The notes under the pieces: generated by a model
Told to the model about the DNA's origin: nothing
The model's database searches: none
Seen by the model: the letters and a program-made list of their open reading frames with translations, nothing else
NCBI GenBank assembly: GCA_004329165.1
Contig: CM014737.1
Coordinates: 15,261,213 to 15,325,212, forward strand
DNA: 64,000 nucleotides
DNA from: Spatholobus suberectus
Lineage: Eukaryota > Streptophyta > Magnoliopsida > Fabales > Fabaceae
Direction of reading: 5' to 3'
Made by a program: the position numbers and the translations under genes
Part shown: in pieces, positions 13,942-25,273 of the stretch
Numbering within the stretch: position 1 is the stretch's first letter
How the letters are laid out: every line of letters starts with the position of its first letter

Positions 13942-14939
13942 CATATATAGCAGTGGATTGTTTTGTGACCAGGTATATTAGTTGCTAAATTGGTTGCTAA
14001 ATCATTTCCAATTACCAAAAGTTAATCTATCTCAAAGGTAGTCATTATTAGTGATGAATGCCATAACCCCCTCACTTTTACTTAATTAATTGTTTTTATT
14101 TATTTATTCTATATTTAGTTCTAAAAAATTAGGAAGAAATTTCAAAATTCTGATCCCCACAATTAAACTTAGAATGTCAAAAGTTATCTAATCGTGATTT
14201 TTAATAATTTTTTCGAGCCAAAACCCGAAAAAAAATTAAAAATGACGATTTTGCCCTTATTTCTCAACATTAAGGGCTAACATAACAAAAGACTCAATTG
14301 ACATTAAAATATCGATTTGAGCTCAAAATTACGTCATATTCGTTAAAATATAATTTTGAGAATTTTTTAGGAATTTTTTGAAATTCTGGTGTAAAATGAT
14401 CAAAATCTTCCTAAATGTCAGATAAACCAAACCAGTACTGGCTTGATATCCAAAAATGGTGAAAATAATAATCTTAATACATTTTTAGGTAAAATATGTA
14501 ATTTTATAATTTTCATAAAAATTTGAGCATTTATTGAATTAAAATAGATTTAATATGAATTTTCTAAACTTAAAAATACTATATATATATATATATATAT
14601 ATAATTCAAAATTATTAATAAAAATTATTTTTTTTTAGAAATTTATTTTTGATAGAAAATAATGTATTTGTCTAGTTTTATATTTAAATTAATTATTTTG
14701 ATATTAAAAGTTAATTTATTCATGTTTGGATAATTTTATCGGTACTGGCTAATTTAATTATAGATAAAATTTATGCTGGAGAGCTTTGGGACGGCTCACT
14801 CCATCATGTCCTTAGCTAGAAGGGGGGTGATTCATCACCTACTTGGATATGTGCCCCTAAATTCAATTTAAAAACAAATTGAAATTTGAATTTCTGCATC
14901 ATGGCTTATGTCATTGGTGGACACCTAAGTCCCTTCCAC

Positions 14940-14950
14940 CTCCTATAAAT
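14940..14950 (+). promoter_or_regulatory. TATA-like box of X LTR
   Basis: CCTATAAATTG lies about 880 bp inside the LTR and is followed by a CT-rich leader with CTTCCTCTTCC. TATA-like sites occupy the same relative place in the minus copies (near 5448 and 8045) and in the plus copy at 31910. Inferred from position and repetition. Confidence 0.45.
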
Positions 14951-16497
14951 TGTTATGCATTGGAGTTGCATTTCTCATCTCCTTCCTCTTCCAAGCTGGA
15001 CAAAATCTTCTCCGTAGTCACCTCCCTCCATAAAATTTTTTATTACAACAAAAGTTTGCTAGTTGTGCAACCTCTCTTCTTAAGGAGCTTGGAATCAACA
15101 CTATCATCCACCTTCTCCTCATTTGAGCTACCTTAAGAGGTAATGGGGCGAGTGGAGTTGGTTATAAATTTCAATTACTTTGCATGTTGACAGGAATTTT
15201 TTTCCCCTAAACCTTTCAATGTTTAAGTTTACTAAGCTTTATAATAATGTTATAATGTTTAGTGATAGATTTAATTTTTATTAAATTTTTATACTTCTCA
15301 AATTTAGATAATTAAAATACACTTTGTAGTAGTTATGCTGCCCAAATTTAGATAACTATAGTATAATTATTAAATTGTTATACTGCCCAAGTTTAGATAA
15401 ATTTTTTAGCTGTTATATTAGATAATTAAATTGTCATATTGCCAAATTTTAGTAAAACTCAAATAATCTAGCAAAAATAATAGAAGAAATAAGGAAGTAA
15501 GTTCATAATATAAGAATAAACATAAAAACTATTTAATAAGTTATTTATAAATTTATTTTTAGAAAATTACTATAGAAATTTCAATTTAAGTTATCATTGT
15601 TTCGGTAAGGTCTAAACATATTAAGAGACCAATTGTGAAAATTTCACAATTTTTAAAACTTATTTAATACTTCTAATTATGCTCTATAAGTGCATGTGGA
15701 CACTTTTTACTTAAATATACTAAATTTCAAATTTTTTTGAAAAATTTCTAAAAAAATATGATAAAATCTAATTATTTTTCTAAACTTAAAAATTATTTTT
15801 ATGAAAAATTTTGACTATTCTATGATTTATTTTTATTTTTTAGTCTTTATTTTAAATTTTATATCTTTATTTCTATTGAAATGTTGATTATGTGTTTTAA
15901 TACGAATTAAATTATGTGAATAATATGTATGGTCAAATCTCTGTAATATAAGACAGAGTCATTAGCAGAAATTGTACTGGTAATTAGGAATTAATAAGTT
16001 AGTAAGTAATGTAAAGCAAAGAACATGTAGTGACATAACACTCTGTTAAGGAAACTACAATTTGGTATGCTAAGGAATGAAAGGTAGGGACCCATTTGAG
16101 GAGGTCTTAGGGGTAGGCATTGAGTGGTGAAAGTTCCAATGGCCAGGGTAGCGCCCATGAGTCGGGATATTCACCTAACCAAACTTGATAATCCTGATAA
16201 TTGCTCATCATTCCAGGAATAGTGTGAGAGTATACTTCTATAAATAGATGTCCTAACTATTATTTTTCTCAATAATAATGAGGATTGCACCATGTGATGA
16301 TGTTGAAAGATATATATGTACTCCTAGTCACTTCCTAGTTTTCAACAAAACTATTACTCACTAATGGGGAAGTATGGATCCATACTAAGTTAAGGGTAGT
16401 ATAACTTAGAATAAACCTTAGGTTTCCTTCATCATTTGTGTTTTATTTATATTTTATGCTAGATTTCCTACTATACCTTATAAAGTGATTTTAGACG

Positions 16498-16905
16498 AGT
16501 CAAAGGGGACTCCTTCAGACGAAGGCTAGTAGAGACTTATCCTTCCACTCCACCACCACCTAAAGATCTTGACATCCCTTTGGTATCCCTTTACGTAGAT
16601 GTTCACCAACCACCTCCTGATTTACCTATTGCTGATGTTCTTATTATTGATGAGCCAGCACTTGTACCCACTGACGACAGATCACCTATGGAGGTAGTAC
16701 TCGTTGTGTCACCTATGGACTCCCCCAATATTGAGTACCAAGTGGGGAAGGCCAATGGGTGGCCAAGGGGTGGCATACCTCTCTATCATCCTCCTTCTCC
16801 GGACCTGGGGTACCTCATGAGGTACCTAACGGACATGCACATCATGCTGCAAAAGGCGAGTCAAAGGGGATTCCTTCAGACGAGGGCTAGTAGAGACTTA
16901 TAGTA
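16498..16905. repeat. Direct repeats flanking X ORF segment
   Basis: GAGTCAAAGGGGACTCC and the sequence after it (about 16498-16545) recurs almost unchanged at about 16859-16905. The pair encloses the Pro/Ser-rich ORF segment. It could be a local duplication or the footprint of an inserted segment. Confidence 0.75.
16580..16903 (+). other. Conserved Pro/Ser-rich ORF in X LTR
   Basis: This open frame of 107 codons shows, in order, a proline-rich start, SPMEVVL, SPMDSP, EYQ and ANGW. These are the same blocks as in the minus-strand copies at 2827-3225 and 29418-29774. No ATG lies at the apparent beginning; the first possible start is internal. No recognised domain, signal peptide or membrane segment is seen. 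Confidence 0.3.
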
Positions 16906-17047
16906 TTTGAGTAGCGGGAAGAGTAGATAGATACTATTCTGTATCACATCTTTTTGATGTATATGTTGGGCTAAGTAGCATATATCTTTTGATGTACTTT
17001 TGTTTTTTGTACATGACTGATATGTATTACTCAAATTATGATATACA

Positions 17048-17050
<3 letters not shown>

Positions 17051-17088
<38 letters not shown>
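17051..17088. repeat. (TA)n microsatellite
   Basis: An uninterrupted TA run of about 38 bp near the 3' end of the X solo LTR. The minus-strand X copy near 34775-34798 has an (AT)n run in the matching region. Confidence 0.95.
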
Positions 17089-17091
<3 letters not shown>

Positions 17092-17281
17092 TTTATCTTT
17101 TACTTCTATTTTTAAATTCGGCTAAATTTAGAATTTTTCTAATATAAAATTGAAAAAATTTATCTGCATTTCTATCAACTTGACTTAATAACTAAATTAA
17201 TATGAATTATATTTAAATTAAAAGAGTGCTACAAATGCTATTTGGTTACTAAAATGGCCTCTGTTTATTTTTTTTATAGTG

Positions 17282-17790
17282 ATAGTAGTGTAGATAATGT
17301 CACGTCGATTGATTTGTGATCAAAATTTCATTTGATAGCTAAGATTTTAGTTTACTCCCTAACTATCCATGTACATTTTTCTTTTCAAGATAATGACCTT
17401 TTAATATGATCTTCACTTACATTTGACATATAAATATCAATTTTGACCATTGTTAATCATGTAACACTTGCTTTAGCCCTGAATTTTATCTTTGAAATAT
17501 AGGAGTTGGTTATGCAAGTGGTTCCCCATTGTTTACTTGGTCAAAACACTTATTTTCTTTACAATAGCTTAGATATTTGAGTCTCAATTGACAACCTTAG
17601 GGGAAAATTATCATTTTTTTTCATATTCTAGAAATACCCCTTTGAAGCCACCAATTGAATTCACATGCATTAGCTAATAGGTTAATTTCCTTATTTGATG
17701 AGTTTCTTAACTAATATGTCCTTTAGTTACCAAGCTTCTTAACTAGAGGCTCCATTAGCTGAACAATTAGCTTCTTTTCATTAATATATA
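17282..17790. other. AT-rich intergenic, nothing recognised
   Basis: I see no open frame, RNA gene or repeat boundary that I can support in this stretch between the CACTA-like end and the Stowaway-like MITE. Confidence 0.5.
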
Positions 17791-18055
17791 TCCCCTCCAG
17801 TCCAAAATTATTGACGTTTTAGCCTCTCTTTTTTTATTCTAAAACTATTGATGTTTTACAAATTTCAAGTCTTATTAATTTTTTTCTTTCACAAATACCT
17901 CTATTTAATAATCATGTCTTACTCCACAACTACTCCTACAATAAATATTTGTTGAGGGTATTTTAGACTAAATATACTAGTTTATGGATGGTATTAAATA
18001 TTTCTTAAGATATGTGCATTAACCTTAGACATTAATAGTTTTGCACTGGAAGAAG
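17791..18055. mobile_element. Stowaway-like MITE
   Basis: The left end reads TCCCCTCCAGTCCAAAATTA. The right end, on minus, reads CTTCTTCCAGTGCAAAACTA. TA dinucleotides flank both sides (17789-17790, 18056-18057). This matches the Stowaway (Tc1/mariner) layout of CTCCCTCCGTCC-type ends with a TA target duplication, in diverged form. The element is 265 bp, non-coding, and inserted in AT-rich intergenic DNA. Confidence 0.75.
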
Positions 18056-18229
18056 TACCATCCAAACTCATCTCAACTTTATTCAACTCATTCTATTTCA
18101 ACAAACTTCTTTTCAACTATTTTTGGCTTAATAGTTATTTCTCAACTAATTAATAACTTATTACTACATTTAGCTTAACAATTTTTTGGTGTTAATAATT
18201 TGAATAGCAAAACAATAAAAATTCTCTAC

Positions 18230-18660
18230 TATTTTCGCGTATTGTTTTTTCTCCAAAATTTTAGATACTAAAACAGAACAATTTTAAAAGAGGTATAATG
18301 AAAATACTTGTAGCAACTACTATAATAGATTTTTTTTTTTTTTCTGTTTTAAAAGATTTTAACCTATTGGTTTCCACAAGGAATTGCTATAATAGTTTTC
18401 ACCTAATTTTATTTTTTTAAAAATTTAACCTAGTTATTATAGCGAGTTTCTCTAGGAACCATTATAATAGGTTTCCTTTATCATTTTTTTCAATCTAAAA
18501 GGCAGACCGTTTATTGTGGATCCGATATCTATTTGTAATGGTTTTGACAATGATTTTATAACCACTATGAAAAGTATCCATAATAACATGTTGTCAAAGG
18601 AACCATTATAATATGTGCATTATAAAAAGGTCAATTTTAACGTGGTGACTCTAACATATT
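18230..18660. repeat. Dispersed repeat with CATTATAATA words
   Basis: CTATAATAG, TTATTATAGCGAG, CCATTATAATAGG and CCATTATAATATG recur over 430 bp, with a TGGTTTTGACAATGATTTTA segment between them. The pattern resembles subterminal repeats of a non-autonomous DNA transposon, but no ends or target duplication were found. Confidence 0.3.
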
Positions 18661-18972
18661 TTTTCATGTTTGAAAAAAAAAATGTGTGTTTAAAAAATTA
18701 ACTATGGAATAAAGCCTTATTTTAGGAGAGTAACTAATTAGTAACTATGGAATTATTATATAGCATGCTACTAAAATCACCCTTTCTTTTTTGATATAAA
18801 ATCACCCCTTTTTAATTGTATAAAAATTAGAGCAGGACATAAAATTAAAGCGAGTTACACATTTAACATGCATTAATGAAAAGAAGGGAAAAAAAGAAAG
18901 AAGGGTCGTACTTTATATTGGAGAAACGGTGCATGAACTGGACGAGACAGAGAGAATAATAGCCGCAAAGGT

Positions 18973-18990
18973 TGACGTACTGGATGACGC
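18973..18990 (+). promoter_or_regulatory. as-1-like element (tandem TGACG)
   Basis: TGACG at 18973-18977 and again at 18985-18989 are separated by 7 bases, the spacing and orientation of the as-1 element bound by TGA-class bZIP factors. The surrounding 18880-19260 is less AT-rich than its neighbours and holds an RY-like CATGCAT near 19101. No downstream gene that it would serve is recognisable, so it may be chance or a promoter remnant. Confidence 0.4.
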
Positions 18991-19261
18991 AGCCGAAAGC
19001 ATATAATAATATCATTTTCAGCAATCAAGTGATTCACAATAGTCTATCGTGTTATTTATTTATGAGATATCTCGTGTCGCCTTATGGCATCTTATCCCAC
19101 GCATGCATATGGCAAGCTACAAACCTTTTCAGTGCTGCAACGTGCTACGAAGCTTCAATCGCTCCCTTCAATCTCTCCTTGGTCGGCACCTAGTTTTTGG
19201 ACTCATCTTTCAATATTCAAATAAATTTGAAAACAAATTTAAATTTCTCTTCTGCGTTTAA

Positions 19262-20100
19262 CAACGCGAAAAAAAATTATTATACTACTTTAAAAATGTG
19301 TATAGATCCTAGTGTATATAGCAATATAATATGAAAATAAATAAAAGTAAATTATATTGTGCTTATCAAAAAAAAAAAAAGTAAATTATATTGCTGCATT
19401 CTTCGGAAGGATGTTTAAATTATTCTCCCTCCTATTAATTTTAAAAAAATAAATTACATTTTTATTTATAATTTTTATAGATTAAAAAAAATTCAAATGT
19501 AAAATAATCTAGTGATATATTTTTTTAAAATGTTAACGAAAGCATAAGCTAATTTATAGGCTCGTTTGTTATAGCTTTTTTCATAAAAGAATCACTTTTA
19601 AAAAAAAAATCATTTTTTAAAAAAAATTTCATGTGTTTGTTTCAGTTTTTCCAAAATAACCAGAAGTTGAAAAGAATCTAAAAATTGATTTAAGTACGGA
19701 GCTATTTTGAACTTTTCATAAAATCAGCTATTTCTTAAAAAAAAAAAAGTAATTTTTATGATTGTAAACAAATATAAATTAACTTCTATTTTTTAAAATC
19801 TCTAAAAAATAATTACTAAATAATTTTGCATCATAATCACTTTCTTTTAAATTGTAACAAAATTATAAAATTCACTTTTTTTTTTTAAAGAAGCAGTTGA
19901 TAACTTCTTAAGATTATTTTCATAAAAATGTTAATTTTATTTTAAACTAAAGTATAACTCATAACTCATTTATCTCTAATATCTTTGAAATTGTAAATTT
20001 GTTTTATTCTCTTTTTAATTATCTCAAAAGTAAACTATAATTTCATTTTGTAACGGCAAAACATTATTGAGATAACTTACGGTAAAATTAATATTGTTTT
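19262..20100. other. AT-rich intergenic
   Basis: Long A and T runs. A GGCTCGTTTGTT word near 19558 resembles the left end of some MITEs, but no matching right end was found. No gene. Confidence 0.4.
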
Positions 20101-20102
20101 CG

Positions 20103-20137
20103 GAAAGTCAAGATTAATATCGTCAATCTTGACTTTC
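20103..20137. repeat. 13-bp perfect inverted repeat
   Basis: GAAAGTCAAGATT (20103-20115) and its exact complement (20125-20137) are separated by 9 bases. It could form a 13-bp stem. It is not followed by any gene I recognise. Confidence 0.85.
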
Positions 20138-23100
20138 AATAGATTTCACTATCGGAGTTTCTTCTTATTACTTCGTTTTACATAAACCTGGACCCAGTCC
20201 TAAATTAGTCTTTAACACAAAAATAAATATTAAAAATGAGGAAGAATCGTGTAAGACTTCACACTTTTATATTATTTATAACTTTATATAAAATGTAATT
20301 TTTATTAATTCAACTGTCAAATTGTAACTACTTATTACTTAATTGTTTATGTCAATGAAGTATTTTATAATTTTATAATAAATTAAGATTTTATAAATAT
20401 ATGACCTATATGAAAATTTTCAATTTAATCGTGAATTTGTAAAATAATAATCAAGTAAAAGTTATTGAATAATGTAGAAATAAGTTTAAGTACTCTTACT
20501 GGTGTAAACCGATCTCTTCTTTAAAAGCAAAGATAATATTTGTAACTTTTAACGATTTGGTTTAATTATACACATTCAGTATCTTTATTATTTTTCTTTT
20601 GTAAATCCCTCTCTTTAAATTCATAAATTCTTATTTGTTTTCTCAAAATTTCTATCAACTAAATCAATTAAACTATTTTAAATATTCTTTTATTTTGAAA
20701 CCAACTAATTAAAATATTACATTCACTCAAAATTAGAAATTTCAAAAAAAAATAAAAATCTCTATGAAACCTCAAATTTACATTATATAAATTCATTCAA
20801 ATATGACCAAGTTTCTAGATTTGTGAGCTTTTCAAATGATTTCTATTCACAATTTATCTTAAATTTCAATTATTTGAATATAAATTAAATATATGAAAGT
20901 TTTTATGTAAAGAGAAAGTTATAGAAATAGTTGGTTGTAAGTTGTAACAACTTAAAAATATAAGGAGATTAAATTCAAGTAAAATTCATTAAAAGGCTAA
21001 AATCCTACATTATATCATAGAAAGAAGAACAAATATGCAATTAAGCCTAATAGTTTTAATTTAACAATCATGCATATGAAAATGGGAAAAACAAATTAAC
21101 CTGTTAGTCGAATTGAAATGTAGTGAAAAACTTACCCTTTTACTTTTTTTTTTTCCAATAATTGTGTATTATTCCAAGTAAAATTTTCTTAATTATAGTT
21201 TATATTTATTTGGTATATGAGGTGTAAATACATAGGTTTGCGACACTTCAATGAGTGACCACATAGAAAATTAAACCTCTAATTCAGTTCTTTAAATGAT
21301 TGTGTCAATGCCAATATATTCTTATATTATAAATAATTTATTATTCTTTTAATTAGATATTATCCATACTTTTCCCCCCTCTTTTTTGGATGTATTTTTT
21401 ATATACTATTCCCACAACTAGTCAAAAACTTTCTCTGTCAAATTCTCAATCATCTCAAACTACCTTTCTTTTATCTTTATTTTTTTTATCTCCATTTCCT
21501 AATTATATTTCAATAATTTTTTAAAAAAATGTCAATAATTAAAAATAACCTTATATTACAATTTAAATTATTCATTATAAATCTAAAATATAATTTATAT
21601 ATTCAAAATATTTTTTGTTATAAATTTTAATTATAATATAATGTATACATTAAAAAAAATTTATTTATTATGAATTTTATTATATAAAACAAACAGTTAT
21701 CATATACAATACAGACACGTACTAAAATACTAGTTGAATTACAAATTCGTTCCGAAAGGCATGATTATTTAGATATTGTATATATTAATTCTTAACAGAA
21801 TTAAAGCACTTGAAATTTTATACTATTAGCTATGAGAGCACTTTATGGACTTTAGATATTTTCATGTAACATGCTCTTTCGCTTCAAATATTGACATAAC
21901 ACATTCATATTTTCTGTCCGAGAACATAATTTAATTATGAAAAATGAGATAATAATAATTTAGTCGCCTTGACTTGTCAAATTAAATTTTTGGACCATGA
22001 TAACCAATATTTAACTAAATAATTTTCTTAAATGTCTCGTCCCAACGTCAAGAGTGTGCACTCTTCATATGGCCAAAAAGAATGGTAATCTGGATTGACG
22101 TTAAAATAACTGACTAAAAATATGTTATCAATTTACTATACGGTTAAAATATAAATAATTTTTTTGAGAAAAAAAAAGTAAATAATTAAACTATTGACTT
22201 TTAAGCCAAAAAGTAAGTTTTATCTTGTGATCATTTCAATTAATTTACTGCTTTATTTTAGTTACAATACGTGATGATCTATAATCAAATGACAATGTAA
22301 AAAACATTTATATTAGTGCATTCTAATTAATTTTGTTATAATTTGTTTTCAAATAATTGACATAATGAAATAATAATCTTCTGAAAACGCTGGTTACATG
22401 TTTATCCATTGTTAACGTAACCCTCAATGTTGCCAAAAGAGTAATTTATTGTTTGATTAGGGTTTATAAATTGAGACATGTAAAGAAATAATTGATTCTA
22501 CTAAAATTAATTTTATTGATACCGCTATTACTTGTCTCTATATACAAATATATAGCTATTATTTGAATTCGAAACACGAGCTCATACGTACAAGCCAAAG
22601 TATTAAAATTTAATGTTTTTTAGAGAAGGACCCGTAACTAAAATGAATTTTGAAGGAGGAACCGTAACTGTATTTTAAGATATATTGTAGTTATAGCTTG
22701 TTAACATACTGTAACTAAAAAATAAGTACGTGTATGTTAGCAAATCCTATATATATATATATATATATATATCTAGGGACATATCAAGTGTAAAAATTGA
22801 ATCATACAACTATATATGGATGATCAAGATTAATATGACCATTTAATTGTCTCATAATTGTACCAATTCAGCCATCTCCTTAGAAAATATAAGTGACGTA
22901 TTTGTGTATAGAGAAATTATATTTACATTGATATTTAAAATATAATTTAAATGCACTAATGGTGTAAATGATTTATACACACTATCATCTAATTACAAAT
23001 TAGCATATATGATAAAATTATTGACTTTTACAATAATTATTTTAAGAGTCATACTTGACATGATTTCTGATTGATTGACAACATAATTTTTTTTATCCTA

Positions 23101-24850
23101 ACCGTGCATAGAAATTAAATTATATTTTTTTACAACTTTTTTTATAATTAGGTGAAAGATAAAAAGAAAGAAATATAAAATAAGATGAATTACGTAAAAA
23201 AAAATTACAAAAAAGATATTATATATTACGACGGAATAACTCTTGTGCATACCCAGTTTAAGATCCTCTTATGCCATGCCAAAAAATAATTGATCGGGAG
23301 ATAGGATTTGTTAGGCGGTCATTTCCTCTCGATTATTGGTCTATGATAATTTGTTTGGTATACTACATATATTTTGCAATAATTAAACACTAATTTCGGG
23401 ATGAAATTATGCTTAAGACCTTAAGGGAGGCTCTAGTAGTATTAATATATCAATATGTTTGGATGCCTCTTTCTCGTTTTGAGTTTCTTAAAGTGTAAGG
23501 GTAGGGACTATTAAAGGTTGTCCCACCTTTTTTTTTTTCTTTTTAATTTTGTATTTTTTTATCAATAAATTATTTGTTTGTTAAACCTTAGGTCTGGTTG
23601 TTTACATTTGTTTCTTTAAATGAAAATTCTTATATTTATGTTGTTTCTTTTAAGGAAGATACTGGTTTTCTTTTTCCAAGGAGTGTTTTTGTCCGTTTCC
23701 ATGCAGTTAATTTTATATTAATGTTCTTACAGGTTGGAGAGAGTTTACTATTATTTTGAAAGAAGACTTAATACACTCTTCAAAGTACAACACTTTCCGT
23801 TGATCTCTATCGTTTTAGACGTTTAGTCATTACTATTATTTCGGTAAGCAACAGAATTTTAAATCTCAAGTACTTTAAATTGTTATTACCCCCCACCCCC
23901 ATCCCCACCCTTCTATTAATGCTATGTACTACTCCTATCTTTTTTACTTTGTAAGTGCAGACGAACTTTGTTAATAATGAATTTTCTCTCACATAAGTAA
24001 AAAGAATTTGGATGTATAATATAACGACATGATATCTTTGGGAATATGAGGTTGCATAGTTAGCACGCATGCAGTTTGTTGTCGTATTGTTTGGCCTTAA
24101 ACTAGAGCAAGGAATTATAGGGTGAGCAGGCTTTCAAAGTCCACTTCTTTGATTTACGTGTTTTCAGCCATTAATTCATACTCTCGCGATGCATCATGCC
24201 AATATGGCAGGAGACTAGACAATGATACTATATGAATGAAAGAATTGACCAAAGAAGACAACATTCCTACATATAATTGTCACGTTAGGAGTAATAATGA
24301 TTCAAAAAAAATAAAAAAATACGATGAACCAAAAACTCAGGGTGCTCAAATTGCAGACTAAAATCACTTGTCCTTATTTCTAGGCTTCGTTTTTATTTCT
24401 CTAATAAAAACATATAACGTTATTAAAAAGTAACTTCTCTCAATCTTCGTTCATTTTTATATGTCTACCTACTAAAGAAATTTGAATAAAATTTATTTTG
24501 ATATTGTTCTTCGATCAAAATTAATACTTTGATATGATCTTTAATTAAAATTAAAATTTTACCTCAATAACCCACATAATAAAAATAAGATATTAAATGT
24601 TGGTATAAGTTACTTGAGTAAAATTTCGATTCTAGTAAGAAAATAATACTAAAATACTTCACCTTGGTTTTATCCAAAAGAATTATTCCTATTTATCTAT
24701 TCGTTAGAAATTTAAGATCAGATTAATCATAATTTTCTCAATTATATGCTTATACCACCTAGTATCTCCCAAGGAATAATGAATTACTATTACACCATTA
24801 AAGAGTGATAAGAGTAACATATACAAAAAGTATAACATAAAATTTAAAAG
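20138..24850. other. AT-rich intergenic region
   Basis: No open frame with credible coding character on either strand. An (AT)n run lies at 22749-22772. A TTTACA...TGTAAA foldback-like segment near 22920-22990 may be a decayed MITE. The segment ends about 0.4 kb downstream of the ERF stop codon. Confidence 0.4.
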
Positions 24851-24854
24851 GTCT

Positions 24855-25028
24855 TGCTAGCCAATGTTCTTATTGATTATGGAATCAACAAATAGAAAGT
24901 TTTTATTGAAAACATTACATTGGAAATAATAGAGATAATAGAAGAATATACTGTTGCATACTTATCAATAAAAATTTTCTATTTTTGATTTCTTAACCAG
25001 TGTCCTTAGGACACTGGTTAGCATTTTT
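24855..25028. mobile_element. Small MITE-like element 3' of ERF gene
   Basis: The left end TGCTAGCCAATGTTCT (24855-24870) matches, with three mismatches, the complement of the right end (AGGACACTGGTTAGCA, 25008-25023). The right end is itself part of a perfect palindrome. About 170 bp, non-coding. It lies about 250 bp beyond the ERF stop codon. No target duplication was confirmed. Confidence 0.5.
24994..25020. repeat. 27-bp near-perfect palindrome
   Basis: TAACCAGTGTCCT and AGGACACTGGTTA, 13-bp exact complementary arms, surround a single central base at 25007. It could extrude as a hairpin and forms the right end of the MITE-like element. Confidence 0.9.
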
Positions 25029-25273
25029 CTAATTTTAAAATAATTTTAAAAAAAGAATACTAATTATATTTTCTAATCTATTTACTTCTAAATTAAGTGG
25101 ACAGATAAAAGAAGAAAGAGAAGTATTATTAAATTTTACGCCAGGTATTATTTTTTAATTGGAAAAAAAAAAAAAACACAACAAATAAGAAAAATGATTT
25201 GAACATCCTTGTGGCAGCAAAACTAGCCAACATATCCCACCTGCATGCAGTGCTCAGAATTCAGAGACAAAAA

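Larger units (their letters stand above)
14062..17233 (+). repeat. Solo LTR of family X
   Basis: A 3172-bp unit is bracketed by a perfect 5-bp duplication AATGC (14057-14061, 17234-17238). It starts CATAACCCCC and ends GAGTGCTACA, which are decayed versions of TGTAACACCC and GGGTGTTACA. A TATA-like CTATAAATT lies near 14943, followed by a CT-rich leader. It carries an (AT)n run at 14581-14602, a conserved short ORF at 16580-16903 flanked by a roughly 48-bp direct repeat, and a TA microsatellite at 17051-17088. It was inserted into the CACTA-like sequence. Confidence 0.7.
12816..17281. mobile_element. CACTA-like terminal sequence, interrupted
   Basis: The right end at 17262-17281, read on the minus strand, starts CACTATAAAAAAAA, a typical CACTA terminus. 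Subterminal GTTGCTAAA/TTTAGCAAC words recur at 13080-13200, 13975-14010 and 17240-17255, as expected for CACTA transposase-binding repeats. The remnant is split by a hAT-type MITE and a solo X LTR. No left CACTA end is visible; the left part meets the X LTR at 12815. No transposase ORF is present here, so this is a non-autonomous or truncated copy. Confidence 0.45.

Noticed and set aside
18972..19261. Two overlapping ORFs of about 70 codons
   Set aside because: They start at non-ATG or poorly placed codons, overlap each other and show no recognisable motif.
23807..24070. 87-codon minus-strand ORF
   Set aside because: Low-complexity AT-rich composition, no motif and no splice or promoter context.
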